Shown here: positions 43,868-54,824 of the stretch, one piece after another
Numbering within the stretch: the stretch's first letter is position 1
How the letters are laid out: every line of letters begins with the position of its first letter
From: Cristatella mucedo
Taxonomy: Eukaryota > Bryozoa > Phylactolaemata > Cristatellidae
Length of the DNA stretch: 64,000 nt
Direction: 5' to 3'
NCBI GenBank assembly: GCA_009760855.2
Contig: WPIO01000017.1
Location: 1,675,501-1,739,500, forward strand
The notes under the pieces: model-generated
Databases searched by the model: none
Seen by the model: only the letters and a program-made list of their open reading frames with translations
Told to the model about the DNA's origin: nothing
Made by a program: the position numbers and the translations under genes

Positions 43868-44762
43868 AGATTCGGTGGCGCAAGCGCTGCCGAGACTCTC
43901 GCATATCGTGTTGGTTTCTGCACATGCGAGCCTTCCTTAGTCTAGCACATTTCCTTTTGGGTTTTTTTGGCTTTTTGTGCTGTCTTCGTTTTGTATACCA
44001 TGCCTTGGTGCCTAGCCTCGTCTTGATTTGATCCCCAGACAACCCTGGAGAGCTACGTCTTCAAACTAGTCGTAAGGCCGATAAGAAGCCCGTGCACCGA
44101 ATGAGCACCGGAAATGAATTCCTGAGTACGCTGGTGAGGGGCGTGCAGAGAATCTTCTTCCCCCAGTGGTTTTCAGAAAGCCACAGGCCAGTGTGTATTA
44201 GTCATTGTGCCTATGATATTTTATTTTAAATGTAGAGCCAAATAAACTAATTGTAAAAAGGGATATTGGTAGTCGAGGAAATGACTGCACAAAGTGAGTC
44301 CAGCACTTAGCTACAGTGATCTCTACATTTAAAAAAACAGCTTCAGTACATGTCCCAGGTTTGCTTGCTGAAGTGTGACCTTAACCTGGCGTCATGCTGA
44401 GTCACAGAGATCCACTGTTGTACGCAAAGCCTGGCTGGTGTATATAGAATAGTCAAGGCTGTTGCCATTCCACTGGGTTTCTAGCTAACTTATTCCGAGT
44501 ACTCATCAGCGCCATCATGAAGTGCATGGAAGTGAGCTTTCATTTATAACCGGATTAATCAAAATCATGTGGTGCCTTCTTAGGAGAATGTGTGTGCAGC
44601 AGGAATAGAACCGGTTTCATTGCCCCTATGAAAATCTGACAGGCTTGATAAAGCTGATCAAGTTGGTTAACTAGTGAGTAGTAATAGCAGCTCAGAACGG
44701 GATGTTTCTTTAATCTTTGTCTGTCATCATCGTCTTAGGAGTGCGCATCGGAAAAGTCTAAC
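43606..44762. other. DHX29 intron 9 start; (GA)n and an exon-like block
   Basis: (GA)n at 43825-43866. At 44040-44228 a frame reads NPGELRLQTSRKADKKPVHR and continues to a stop, followed by AATAAA at 44241. It has an acceptor-like CCCCAG, but exon 9 phase 2 would read into a stop after about ten codons. Confidence 0.4.
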
Positions 44763-44842
44763 ATACTGTAGCTCCTAGAAAGAGATTGAGTTCTCTGAGG
44801 GCGCTTTATCAAGTGCATTATTATTATTATTATTATTATTAT
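44763..44842 (+). mobile_element. LINE family A 3' tail only
   Basis: CTCCTAGAAAGAGATTGAGT, TCTCTGAGGGCGCTTTATC and seven to eight TTA units. Confidence 0.75.
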
Positions 44843-45116
44843 CTTTGCAGGCTATCTCTATATTTTTTTGCTCTGATCAGCTCTAGAAAAGTGAGTTTTA
44901 CAGGTAATTTTCATTGAAGCCCCAGCTCAATGTCCAGTTTTCAGTACTGTCAGTAAAACGAAAGAGCACTGTGAGAGAGGTTAACAGTGGTTAAGTAAAG
45001 CCCCCAAACAAGAAAAAGAGGTCGTACAACTCCCAACCTAGGCTGTATAGTGGGCCGGGTTAGATGTCTCTGCTGACGTGATAATCGAAGTCCCTATAGT
45101 ATTGCAGTCTTTTCTT

Positions 45117-45212
45117 GCTCTCTCTGTCTCCCTCTCTCTCCCTCTCCCTTTGTCTGTCTGTCTCTGTCTCTGTCTCTCTCTCTCTGTCTCTCTTTCTTTC
45201 TATCTCTCCCCA
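45117..45212 (+). repeat. (TC)n/(TCTG)n low complexity
   Basis: CT-rich tract with TCTCTGTC and CTCTCTCCCT variants. Confidence 0.9.
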
Positions 45213-45261
45213 TTCCAGCTTCTCCCGCTAAAAATATATTTACAGAATATACATGTAAATA

Positions 45262-47249
45262 CACTGCCATCCAAAAGTTTTTATGCACCTGGTCTACTGA
45301 TCGAAGTTCGGTTTGTTGCTAATGCCTGTATTCGATTAAATCATGATGCTGCTCTAAATGTTAAATTGTAACAATCAGTCAATATAATTTTGGCTGTAGT
45401 CAGAGTTTGCTACGATTGGCTTAGTGAGTAATTGCACTCGCCGGCAGTCAATGATTCCCATGTAAAGGGATAGGCAAGTGTGGTAACGTGACTATTCCAC
45501 AGTCCTGGGTGCTATCTGGAATAACCAATTTTAGCCCGTTTTGTCACCCACGGTGCTTTTTCCAATGATAAGGTAAGGGTACTCGGATGTCTTATTGACC
45601 TGCAGGGGCCACTCTGTGCCACATCTGGAACACTTAGTGCGCAACTAGAGCATGCCACCAGTTGCACATCTTTCCGAAGTTACAAGAGTAGTTTTTTATG
45701 TTGCTCCACAGAAATGGCAATTCAAACAGAACTTGTAAGGCAGCTGAAGATCTCAGAGGGCATTGTTTGGAACATTATTAGAAAACATCTGGGCTATATG
45801 ACACAGAGGCACTGCCTTGCAGTGATAGCCCTCGAGTAACTTCTCCGAGGGAGGACCGGCTCCTGAAACACATGGCTCTGAAGGGCAGGATTACTGTTGC
45901 TAAAATGCACTGCTAGAGGTTCTGCCAAGCTACCAGGAGCAGTAAGCCAAAATACCTTGAGTAAATGGCTTAATGAACAAGGATCGAATGCATGCATGGC
46001 CAAATGCAAACCATTTTTGACTATGCAGCAAAAAAAGTAATGCTGAATTTTGCTTGCCGATACCAGGACTATACTATTCAGGAACTGCAAGTAATATTTA
46101 GGCAGTCGGAATTCGGCTAATCTAGCATGGCACCGTTTCAGGCGGAACATTATTGCTGACAGTTGTATTATAAATTTGCTAGTCATTAGTGAAATAAACT
46201 AATCATGGGTGAAATAGTTTTATTTATTCATTATTACATTACACTTTTTCTTTGATAAGATGGTTCAGAGGCGAAAAAGAGCCATGCTATTCCAAGAGTT
46301 TGGCAGGAACCTACTGACCACTCAACCGATGCTGCACCTTCTTGCGCATGGTACAGACCTTCCAAGAGTCGTAGTGGCTAGAATGTGCCTGCCATCACAT
46401 ACTCAGACCTTTCTCCATCCGTTGTCTTGGTGGCAGGCACACTACCCTGAGCCAATCGTACCCAGTCAAACGAGTCGACCAGAATGTGATGAAGACGTCA
46501 TGAATTCAGATGGCCATTGACAAGGTGGAGCTATGGAGAGAAATCCGTTACCATCTCAACCGAAGAGGCCTCAATGGCTTGAGCAGAGATCTTGGTATCA
46601 CCGAGTGCATTCACAACTTTGGCGTCTAGTCTTAAGCAGTCCATCTCTCTGGTCGATAGTGTGTAAGTCGCAGATCGGGGGGGGGGGGAAGCATCGTCAA
46701 GCTGTCTCCAGGTGCCTCTTCACTGGACAGCTACACAGTGGAGCAGAGTGCTGTGCAGTGATGAGTCCTCATTCAATCTCTTCTCAAGAGCAGAAAATAT
46801 ATATTCAAATGTATATTCAAAATATATATTCAATTCATATATATTCAGAAAATATATTCACCAGTGAATGGGTGACTTGAGTCCAATAGACTTGAGCCCA
46901 ATAGAATATATGTGTGGCGAAGTCGACCGAACTGTAAGGTTTAGACTTCTACGGCATATGAAACCCAATGAGTTCTGTGAGTTTTTTGATGGATTTCTGG
47001 GCGTCAATTCCTCCACAAACGAGCCAGAAGCTGGCAGAGTCAATGGCGAGGCGACTGCATAAAGTTATCACAGACCATGGTGCCTCGTCTGGTTATCGAT
47101 TGTTTCAAATAAACTACATGTAATTATATATTTCTTAGGTTCTCTACATAATTAAAGCTGTTACAGAGTTAGATCCGATCCAAGTTTTGTGTGCTTTGAG
47201 TACAAAAGTGTGCTGGTAGCAGGTTTGTAGAAACTTCTGGAGGGCAGTG
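45262..47249 (+). mobile_element. Tc1/mariner element, complete ends, dead transposase
   Basis: The ends match as inverted repeats over about 24 bp (CACTGCCATCCAAAAGTTTT on the left; the right end reverse complement is CACTGCCCTCCAGAAGTTTC), flanked by TA on both sides. The element is about 1,988 bp. Transposase remnants in order: VWNIIRKHLGYMTQRH (HTH region), KWLNEQGSNACMAKCKPFL, VLCSDESSFNLFSRAENI (second catalytic Asp region), LSPIEYMCGEVDRTVRF (D/E third acidic region). Multiple stops and frameshifts make it inactive. It lies in DHX29 intron 9, in gene orientation. Confidence 0.85.
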
Positions 47250-48554
47250 TAAACAGTGTAGTGGGCGGTTCATTCCTTAGAATTGTGAGCTTGGACTTGA
47301 GTGACAGCTAGTGCTTGTTTTTTCTATGTAAACATGTGTCTCCGCACCGGTGGTTAGGCATAGCCATGTAGCATTGACTTAAGCCGTGCTATTGCACCTG
47401 GATATACCTACGTACTTCTGGATCGCAAGGCCAAGCTGAATATTGTGAATCGGCGGGATTACTGGCAGTAATACTGTGAATGTAACAGGACCATTCTCCA
47501 AAACCTACTGAGCCCTTACTGTCCAGCCCGGCTACGATTGGTCACCACAGGCTTTCAGCAAAGACTGAGTGCGAGTTTCTAAGGAACATTATTTAAATTA
47601 TCCTATATCACTGTGTTGACTTACCCATTGCTCTGGCCAACAGGCCTTGAAGGGTGGAGATCATATTGCCAATGTTGGCCCAGGTATTATATTGTTCACG
47701 GGTATCATCCTTTGCGCGACATCTATTTAAACATGCATGACCTTGAAAGTCTATAGCATCATCCGAGTCCCTATAGTCCCTATCGGAGTTATCTCCCTCA
47801 AAGCTCATTTATTGATATTTCTCAAATACTAAATAAACGACTGGCATGCAAATTGGCACATACATCAAGGGCAACATGATCTATCTTTTGGTGCAACCAT
47901 AGTGTCACTTTGACCTTCTGATGACCTGTACAAATCAAGGTCAAATTTTCAGCTTACATTAGCCAAACATAACTTCTGTATACATCCAACAGATTCATTA
48001 CTATGAATTGTAGAAATATGCAAAACCTCTCAAAAGATGCTGAACACTTTTGTTGATAGTGATATTTTTCTAAAACGTAAATAAAAATTCGTTGTGACGT
48101 TTAAAAATCACATTAATTAGGGAAAGGTCTGATTACTAGTATGCACTGGTGATGATTTTTTTCATCTGGACCGTGTTGAAACCCGAGCACACGTCGGCTG
48201 CACTTGGCTAATGAAACTTGTCGAATAGAAAAGCAAGGGTGACTTTATAATGTCGACTTGAGGTCAGCACTTGTCTAATGCTTTTGGCAAATATCCAGAT
48301 TTTAATTTGGGGGAGAGAAATCTGTGTTGCTTGCAAATTGTGCTGGAGCTACAATTTTCGAATCCAATCGCACACATTCCCAGAAGCTTGCATCTCAGCA
48401 GTTACTGTAAAGTCACTGCGTTGGAGCATTTCTAATAAGATCATCTCATAATGCATTGAGTCTGCATTGGCACCAACTAACGTTCGATCGGAGACTGGAT
48501 CTGATCCCGTTTCGAATGTGAGATGCCATCGAATCATCTGATACCAAAGACAAG
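47250..48554. other. DHX29 intron 9, nothing recognised
   Basis: AT-rich unique DNA; a 66-codon minus frame at 47608-47808 has no recognisable domain. Confidence 0.5.
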
Positions 48555-48990
48555 CTTTTCCATGCATTCGTGACATCCCTTCGGAACTTCTGTAACTCTG
48601 ACAGGTCTTTGTGCCTGTGCAATCAACCACTTCCAGGTGGTGCAAAACTCTGCAGCTTGGCTTGTCTGTTATGAACGTCGCAACTGTCACGCAACACCAC
48701 ATCTCAACGACCTGCAATGGCTCCCTATCAAGAAGCGAAAGCACCTCCAAGATTGTATCACTCACTTTTAAGATTCTTTCATTTCTTGCTTGAGCCTACC
48801 TATCAGACATACTTTGGATCTGGCTTTCTATCATACCATCATATCTGACTAAAGTCGTTTACCCGTGCCTTTCATCGACTGTAAATTTTTTGAAGCCTTG
48901 GTTTTAGTTGTTATGCTCCCTAAATTTAAAAAGAAGCAGAAATCCACCTGCACCTCAGCACTTGCCCCGTCCACGTGATTGTCTTTTGTG
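48555..48990 (+). mobile_element. Decayed LINE family A RT fragment
   Basis: Remnants of LFHAFVTSLRNFCNS, then CSLACLL and SRPAMAPYQEAKA against the family pattern LLAGLP...LHWLPVKQRI, with stops and deletions. Confidence 0.6.
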
Positions 48991-49375
48991 CCTATGTGCG
49001 GTGAAATCGTTTTGTTGCCCTGCTCCTAAGCATCCCTTTTACTCGGTCCTGCAAGTCAACCTGTCTTATAGCCAGTTACCCATCGAACATCCTCAGGTGG
49101 CAAATTCTAGAGGGAAGTTTCTGGCGTCATTTGTCAGGTCTTTTATAGCCTATCCTATATCAAAAGCGACAGTCCAATTAAATGTAAACCTCATGAGATA
49201 TGTTCATTGCATGGAAGTGTGTACTTCTTGCTCGCCATTTTTCAAGGCCCACTGGTTAAGATCAGTGTGACCATCCTTTTGCATCGGATGTGCATGCATG
49301 CAACTTTGTCTGTGTCATACTTTCGCGTTGCTGCTTATGTTAGTTGATTTGTAAGTGAAAGCTCATTTTGTCCAG
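48991..49375. other. DHX29 intron 9 end, nothing recognised
   Basis: Only a chance 120-codon frame (48908-49270) that begins in the LINE remnant and shows no family features. Confidence 0.5.
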
Positions 49376-49643
49376 GGGGAATTCATTTGATGACGACTGG
49401 CGTCTTGATTGCAGTGTTAAAATAGACAGGAAGAGCGATAAAGAGCTGGACGTGGTGGCACCCGGCATCGTCTGCGAGAACTTCATGGAGGCCCAGCATC
49501 TCAGTGCAACCTACGCGCTTTATCACCTATGTAGGGGCCAGCAGGTCCATCAGCTCCTACCGCCGCCCTACCGTGCCGTTTGGCTTGAATGGGAGGATGC
49601 TGACAAGTCTCGGAAAGCAGCAAACAAAAATAATGCTACTAAG
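49376..49643 (+). CDS. DHX29: DHX29 exon 10 (dsRBD-like region, second half)
   Basis: This 268-nt exon enters in phase 2 after ATTTTGTCCAG and leaves in phase 0 at ACTAAG|GTAAGA. It encodes GNSFDDDWRLDCSVKI, then MEAQHLSATYALYHLCRGQQ and VHQLLPPPYRAVWLEWEDAD. These align closely with human MQAQHLGATLALYRLVKGQ and VHQLLPPTYRDVWLEW. The intron before it is about 5.8 kb and contains the Tc1/mariner element. Confidence 0.93.
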
Positions 49644-50121
49644 GTAAGATGCTCGTGGAGTTGAACCGATGGGAGGCCACCAACACATCTAAGGGAGTGC
49701 TCAGGTCTACAGTGGTGGGTGTATGCTGTAAAAGCTGCTGTGCCACGTAACGATGTGGTAGACATTGCTCGAGATGCCTGCCTTTTGCAGTTTAGGCACG
49801 ATATTAAAAAAATCCTGGAGACCGAAAAATGGGTGTCCATATTGCTTTGCCGGCAAATTGCAAGTCCGGCTGTTTGCTCTTCCCTATTTACTAATGATTT
49901 TTCCTCTGTTGGTCATCTTTATATCTCGCATGCAGGAGGAGAAAAGGGGCCTCAACGTGTTTTCTTGCCCCCACACGTGTGTGAGAAATACCCCTCTGAG
50001 ATGCAATAGATTGCCTGCATATGTTGCCATATAAGTCAAGCCAACAAGTGTGAGTTCGGAAGTCTGATGAAGCTGGTTTGTTAGGTGCTGCATTTGGCCG
50101 GCCTGTTGATCACATACAATT
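49644..50121. other. DHX29 intron 10, nothing recognised
   Basis: Overlapping frames of 87-96 codons on both strands carry no recognisable domain. Confidence 0.5.
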
Positions 50122-50270
50122 AAAAATATAATATGATTCATTCGCATAGCACCCTAAGAGAATTTTTAATCTCCATTTGGGTGCTTCACATATGCCACCA
50201 GGCTCGAGCCCACGACCTCGGCCTGACCTTGGTCGGGGCAAGCACTTTAACCACTGGGCCAAACCCGTGA
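50122..50270 (-). mobile_element. SINE1 (well preserved)
   Basis: Minus strand: TTTGGCCCAGTGGTTAAAGT (box A), a GACCAAGGTCAGGCC segment, GTGGGCTCGAGCCTG (box B), then GTGAAGCACCCAAATGGAGA and GGGTGCTATGCGAATGAATC, ending ATATTATATTTT. This is the best reference copy of the family here. Confidence 0.82.
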
Positions 50271-50583
50271 GGCATCAGGGTACACTGATTCATTGCTGAT
50301 GCTTCCATATTGTTGTGAGATGACGCTTGTTGTATTAGTGCGTTTGTTTCAGGTCGATTGTGGCCGATAAAGTGAAATTTCTTCCTACTTTATTCTTGGT
50401 ACTGTTGTTAGAGCGTACCATCTGGTTTTGCATTTCCAATGCCACTGAGATGGTCTTACTGTTTCACTGGGGCTCGGCAAACCTCGGAATGTTTGACTGT
50501 GTTGTGCACGAGTGCACTTATTCTTTTGATGCACTGCAAGAGTTTATATCTCAATTATGCCATTTAGCCATTTTACCATTTAG

Positions 50584-50715
50584 CCAAGGGACGAGTTCGT
50601 GTCAGCCTTTATAAAGAAGATCAAGAATGAAGCGGTAAAGGTGAAGCCAGTGACACCCACAGCCACCGAACCAGACGACGACTGGGCAACCGCTGCCGAC
50701 AACATAGAGGCCATG
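50584..50715 (+). CDS. DHX29: DHX29 exon 11
   Basis: This 132-nt exon is phase 0 on both sides, after TTACCATTTAG and before GCCATG|GTGAGT. It starts PRDEFVSAFIKKIKNEAVKV, matching human KPRDLFIAKLLNKLKQ, then an acidic DDDWATAADNIEAM linker in place of the human Gln-rich and acidic linker. Confidence 0.87.
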
Positions 50716-50853
50716 GTGAGTTACTGCAATTTTGTCTCGAGACAGTTTCGTTGGAAAAATCGTGTGCTACACTGCCTCTCTGATCTTTTATGTTCAAATT
50801 GATGAGCTACTATCGACTTAGCCTTGATTTGAGTGTTTTATCATTTTTTCTAG

Positions 50854-51111
50854 TTCGACAAGAAGGCATCCCTAAGTCGTGCTGGGCCGTCTGGTGGTGG
50901 GCAGTGGTTTGATAGCAACGAATCAGCTACACTACTTAAAGACCGGCTGGCTACGAGGGCCTATGCCGAAGTGCTCACCACCAGGCAGTGCCTGCCCATG
51001 TACTGTGCCAAGCGTGATCTGCTCAACGCACTTCGGAGAAGCTCCGTCGTGATTGTAGCTGGTGAAACTGGCTGCGGAAAAAGCACACAAGTGCCGCAGC
51101 TGATTTTGGAG
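50854..51111 (+). CDS. DHX29: DHX29 exon 12 (helicase motif I)
   Basis: This 258-nt exon is phase 0 on both sides, after TTTTTTCTAG and before TTGGAG|GTAGGC. It covers the helix before RecA1 (RQCLPMYCAKRDLLNALRRS) and the Walker A motif VVIVAGETGCGKSTQVPQLI. The GETGxGKST signature is that of DEAH/RHA helicases; the variable residue is Cys. Confidence 0.95.
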
Positions 51112-51305
51112 GTAGGCCTCTTTTTTTATTGCTTGCAGGCACAGCCAGGCGATCTCTTGACCTGGCTCGAGTGGTGGTCGTAAATTTGTTCGGAATGCTG
51201 GGAATTAAACGGAAAAAGAGGCGCACCGTCATCTTGGCGAATGCATCGGCCAGCAGTGTCAGACAGCTGCATCGCCGGGCACTCGCTCGCTTCTTTGTGT
51301 AACAG

Positions 51306-51463
51306 GACTGCCTGCTGTGCGCCGCTCCGCCTCGGCGCTGCAACATCCTGGTGACCGAGCCTCGCCGACTGGCAGCCGTGAGCCTCGCGTTACGTGCAGC
51401 TTACGAGCTGTGCGATCCCGGCGATCCTGGAGGTCCTGCCTCTCTGAGTGGCTATCAGATAAG
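51306..51463 (+). CDS. DHX29: DHX29 exon 13 (motif Ia)
   Basis: This 158-nt exon enters in phase 0 after TGTGTAACAG and leaves in phase 2 at ATAAG|GTGCGG. It encodes RRCNILVTEPRRLAAVSLA and then GPASLSGYQIR. Motif Ia is TEPRR instead of the usual TQPRR, a Gln-to-Glu change in an RNA-contacting motif. It is GC-rich compared with the neighbouring introns. Confidence 0.93.
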
Positions 51464-51560
51464 GTGCGGGCAGCAGGTGTGCAGCAGCTGTGCCGTTTCT
51501 GCCAACGCAGTCTGTTCTCGTCGTGCACGCTCGCTATTGACGTATTGACCATTCACACAG

Positions 51561-51678
51561 ATTCGAGTCCAAAGTGAGCAGCGTGACCTGTATCACATAC
51601 TGCACTGTGGGAGTGGCGCTAAGGAAGTTTCAACAGGACGTCATGCTTTCTGGATACACGCACATTATTTTAGACGAG
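51561..51678 (+). CDS. DHX29: DHX29 exon 14 (to the first half of motif II)
   Basis: This 118-nt exon enters in phase 2 after CCATTCACACAG and leaves in phase 0 at GACGAG|GTACAA. It encodes TYCTVGVALRKFQQDV and SGYTHIILDE. The intron splits the DEAH-type box as DE|VH, as the next exon shows. The flanking introns are only 97 and 92 bp. Confidence 0.93.
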
Positions 51679-51770
51679 GTACAAATACAAACCGGCTGGT
51701 CCTGTCTCTCAGGCCGCGGTCAGCGCATCTTATCTGGCGATCTCTCCATTGGCGCCTGTTCTGATTGCAG

Positions 51771-51947
51771 GTGCACGAACGCAGCGTTGAGTCTGATCTA
51801 TTCCTGATTCTTCTCAAGGACTTGCTTGCAAAGCGACCTGACCTCAAGATTGTCTTGATGAGTGCAACCATGGAAAGCCAAAAGATGTCCTCATACTATG
51901 ACCACTGCCCAATGGTGGTGGTTCCTGGTAAAACATATGATGTTAAG
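51771..51947 (+). CDS. DHX29: DHX29 exon 15 (motifs II-III) with a GC donor
   Basis: This 177-nt exon starts in phase 0 after CTGATTGCAG with VHERSVESDLFLILLKDLL and continues KIVLMSATMESQKMS to CPMVVVPGKTYDVK. DEVH and SAT are helicase motifs II and III. The frame runs to AAG|GCACGT with no GT donor that keeps phase. The next GT, five bases on, gives phase 1, which exon 16 cannot accept. A GC-AG intron is therefore inferred. Confidence 0.88.
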
Positions 51948-52159
51948 GCACGTACTCTAGCAGCATAATGACTGTCTTAGCCGATGGATTCTGCACCCCA
52001 CGTAATTATTTGTTTTTGATGAAACAAATATCAGTTTAGTGCACGAAGCCAATCACGAAAGCAAATGCAACTGAGAGCTAAGCGAACTGCCACCGTCGGA
52101 GCAGACCGTTCTAAGAAATAAGGCAGCTCTATTACTGTTGGTTTCGATAAGTTATTGAG

Positions 52160-52335
52160 TTGTAGGATTGAGCTGGGTCTTAGCTCTGGGGAAAGTGCTC
52201 ACACTTCACGACTGTGAGTTGTGGGCTCGAGTCCTGCAGCAGGTAGTCCTTTATTGCCCACCACTAGCAGTGGTATTGCCGGTGAGGCCCTTCTGCTGCT
52301 ATATACATAATGCTGTATGATCTGCCAATGTTTAC
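52160..52335 (+). mobile_element. Chimeric SINE: SINE1-like head, SINE2-like body
   Basis: The head GAGCTGGGTCTTAGCTCTGG and GTGGGCTCGAGTCCTG are of SINE1 type. The body TAGTCCTTTATTGCCCAC, TGAGGCCCTTCTGCTGCTAT and CATAATGCTGTATGATC is of SINE2 type. Confidence 0.65.
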
Positions 52336-52957
52336 TTTTTACTGCAGCTGTGGGTGCCCGGGCTTACAGTCGAACCTCTGTGTGTCTGTTTGTCTGTATG
52401 TCTCTATCTGTATGCATACCCTCTACAGGCACATAAAATGTGTCAAACTCAGTTTTTTTGCCGGACGTAGTACATAACTTTTTCTGAGGCATGTGCATGT
52501 ATGTGTAACTCTTTGAACTTGAGCTTACATTGTGGTTTTGAATTTTTTGTTAACGACGAAGTAAAACAGGGTATTATTTATGCACCGCTACTTAGCATGC
52601 GTTATTTGTAGGCTTTACCCAATGTAATCCGGGCTGGAAGTTATTGTCCTTCAATTGTCGAGTGTTTTGTGAAAAACAAGGATTGATGCTCTGCTCGGGC
52701 TGTCGCGTGACTAGACCCTGTCGCCATGACTCCCTTTCTCCATGGTGGCCCACTAGTACAACAGCAGAGCGAAAGGCTTTGCGCATCTACCACTGAGTCT
52801 CCTCAAAATATTCTTTTTTTATCTTCTGCTGTAGTTAGCTGACTAAGTAGGCTTGTCAATAACTAGCTGCTGCTGATCCTAAGCTCTTTTGGCTTATTCA
52901 ATGCTGCTGTCTTGGTCCAAGCAAAGACGAGTGCCGATGCAGTTATGCCACCCAGGT
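52336..52957. other. DHX29 intron 15, nothing recognised
   Basis: Unique AT-rich DNA. Confidence 0.5.
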
Positions 52958-53128
52958 GAGCCGTGATGGCACACTAGGTAAGGCGGTTACTTTCACGACC
53001 TCGGTCCCAAGGTCGTGAGTTCGATTCCTGCAGTGGACGATTCTTTATCGCCACTGCAAGCGGTGGTGGTAGCCGTAAAGGCTCTTCTGTCGCTATACAA
53101 AAAGAGGCTGTTTAATCAGCTAGGACTT
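52958..53128 (+). mobile_element. SINE2 (well preserved)
   Basis: GAGCCGTGATGGCACACTAG, GTAAGGCGGTTACTTTCACG, the CGACCTCGGTCCCAAGGTCG stem, box B GAGTTCGATTCCTG, and end AAAAAGAGGCTGTTTAATC. It is followed by (TTTA)n. Confidence 0.82.
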
Positions 53129-53234
53129 ATTTATTTATTTATCCTAAATTTTCACCAGTGTTCTCTGTACAATTTGCAGATGTTTATGCCATTAGCAATT
53201 GCAAGTAAATATAACAGCTAACTCAAGCATTATG

Positions 53235-53515
53235 GCAGCTCTCTCTCTCCCTCTCTCTCTGGTCTCTCTCTTTCTGTCTCCGCCTTTGTCTCTGTCTCCC
53301 TCCCCCCTCTGTATCTGTCTCCTTCCCCTCTGTCTCTGTCTTTCTCTGTCTCTGCCTCCGCCTATGTCTCCCTCCCCTCTCTGTCACTGTCTCTCTCACT
53401 GTCTCTCTCACTGTCTGTGTCTCTCCTCTCTGTCTCTGTCTCTGCCTCTCCCCTCTCTGTGTCTCCGTCTGTCTGTCTGTCTGTCTCCTCCCCCTCTCTC
53501 TCTCTCTTTCTCTGC

Positions 53516-53569
<54 letters not shown>

Positions 53570-53572
53570 AGC
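53235..53572 (+). repeat. CT-rich (TCTC/TCTG) low complexity
   Basis: A long pyrimidine tract of TCTCTC, TCTGTC and CCTC variants, ending in about 20 uninterrupted TC units. Confidence 0.95.
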
Positions 53573-54475
53573 GTCCGTCAGTCAATCCATCCGTCCGTCC
53601 GTCCGACCGTCCGTCAGCTCGACTGTCCGTTCGTCAGTCGGACCGTCCGCCCATCCATCCGCCCATCCATCCGCCCATCCATCCGCCCATCCATCCGCCC
53701 ATCCATCCGCCCATCCATCCGCCCATCCATCCGCCCATCCATCCGCCCATCCATCCGCCCATCCATCCGCCCATCCATCCGCCCATCCATCCGCCCATCC
53801 ATCCGCCCATCCATCCGCCCATCCATCCGCCCATCCATCCGCCCATCCATCCGCCCATCCATCCGCCCATCCATCCGCCCATCCATCCGCCCATCCATCC
53901 GCCCATCCATCCGCCCATCCATCCGCCCATCCATCCGCCCATCCATCCGCCCATCCATCCATCCATCCATCCATCCATCCATCCATCCATCCATCCGCCC
54001 ATCCATCCATCCATCCATCCATCCATCCATCCATCCATCCATCCATCCATCCATCCATCCACCCGTCCATCCACCCGTCCATCCACCCGTCCATCCACCC
54101 GTCCATCCACCCGTCCATCCACCCGTCCATCCACCCATCCATCCACCCATCCATCCACCCATCCATCCACCCATCCATCCACCCATCCATCCACCCATCC
54201 ATCCACCCATCCATCCACCCATCCATCCACCTATCCATCCACCCACCCACCCACCCACCCACCCACCCACCCACCCACCCACTCACCCATCCACCTATCC
54301 ATCCACCCACCCACTCACCCATCCATCCATCCATCCATCCATCCATCCATCCATCCATCCATCCATCCATCCATCCATCCATCCATCCATCCATCCATCC
54401 ATCCATCCATCCATCCATCCATCCATCCATCCATCCATCCACCCATCCATCCATCCATCCACCCATCCATCCAAT
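53573..54475 (+). repeat. Layered minisatellite (CCAT/CCGC/CCAC units)
   Basis: Blocks from left to right: CCGTCCGTCCGA-type (to 53650); about 25 perfect 12-mers CCATCCATCCGC (53650-53955); CCAT 4-mers with one CCGC (to about 54060); six CCATCCACCCGT 12-mers (to 54130); nine CCATCCACCCAT (to 54240); CCAC 4-mers (to 54290); then about 40 CCAT 4-mers to 54475. All share a 4-bp register. Open frames of 200-429 codons on both strands are artefacts of a period divisible by three. Confidence 0.97.
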
Positions 54476-54824
54476 TCTGGTCACTTGATTGTGGCCAGAC
54501 CGTTATATGTCACACAGCTCTCTCCCTGTAAGCATGACTTGTCTAAATGCTGGGATCCTATGATGGAGGTAGAGTCGAGTTCAGGAACAAGAAGGTGACT
54601 TACTCCAGCTGCCAAGTCCTAATGTCATTAGCAACAACAACCCCTGCAGTATTACTGGCAATCCCTTTATGAAACTCTTCGTCTTTACGATTCACTAGGT
54701 AGCTATCTTAATACAAATGTATGTGCGGGTCTTGCAATCACGACTGCAAAATTGATGCATTTAATAATAATTTTTGTCGTGTGTTATTCAGCCATCCAGA
54801 ATTTGTTGATTTAATTACTCACAG

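Noticed and set aside
43461-44042. 193-codon minus-strand frame with Ser-Leu repeats
   Set aside because: Shadow of DHX29 exon 9 and of the (GA)n tract on the opposite strand.
53199-54598. Open frames of 393-429 codons (and 198-300 on the other strand) with PSAH/PSIH or WMDG repeats
   Set aside because: They translate a 12-bp/4-bp minisatellite whose period keeps frames open on both strands. No start context, splice logic or non-repeat domain.
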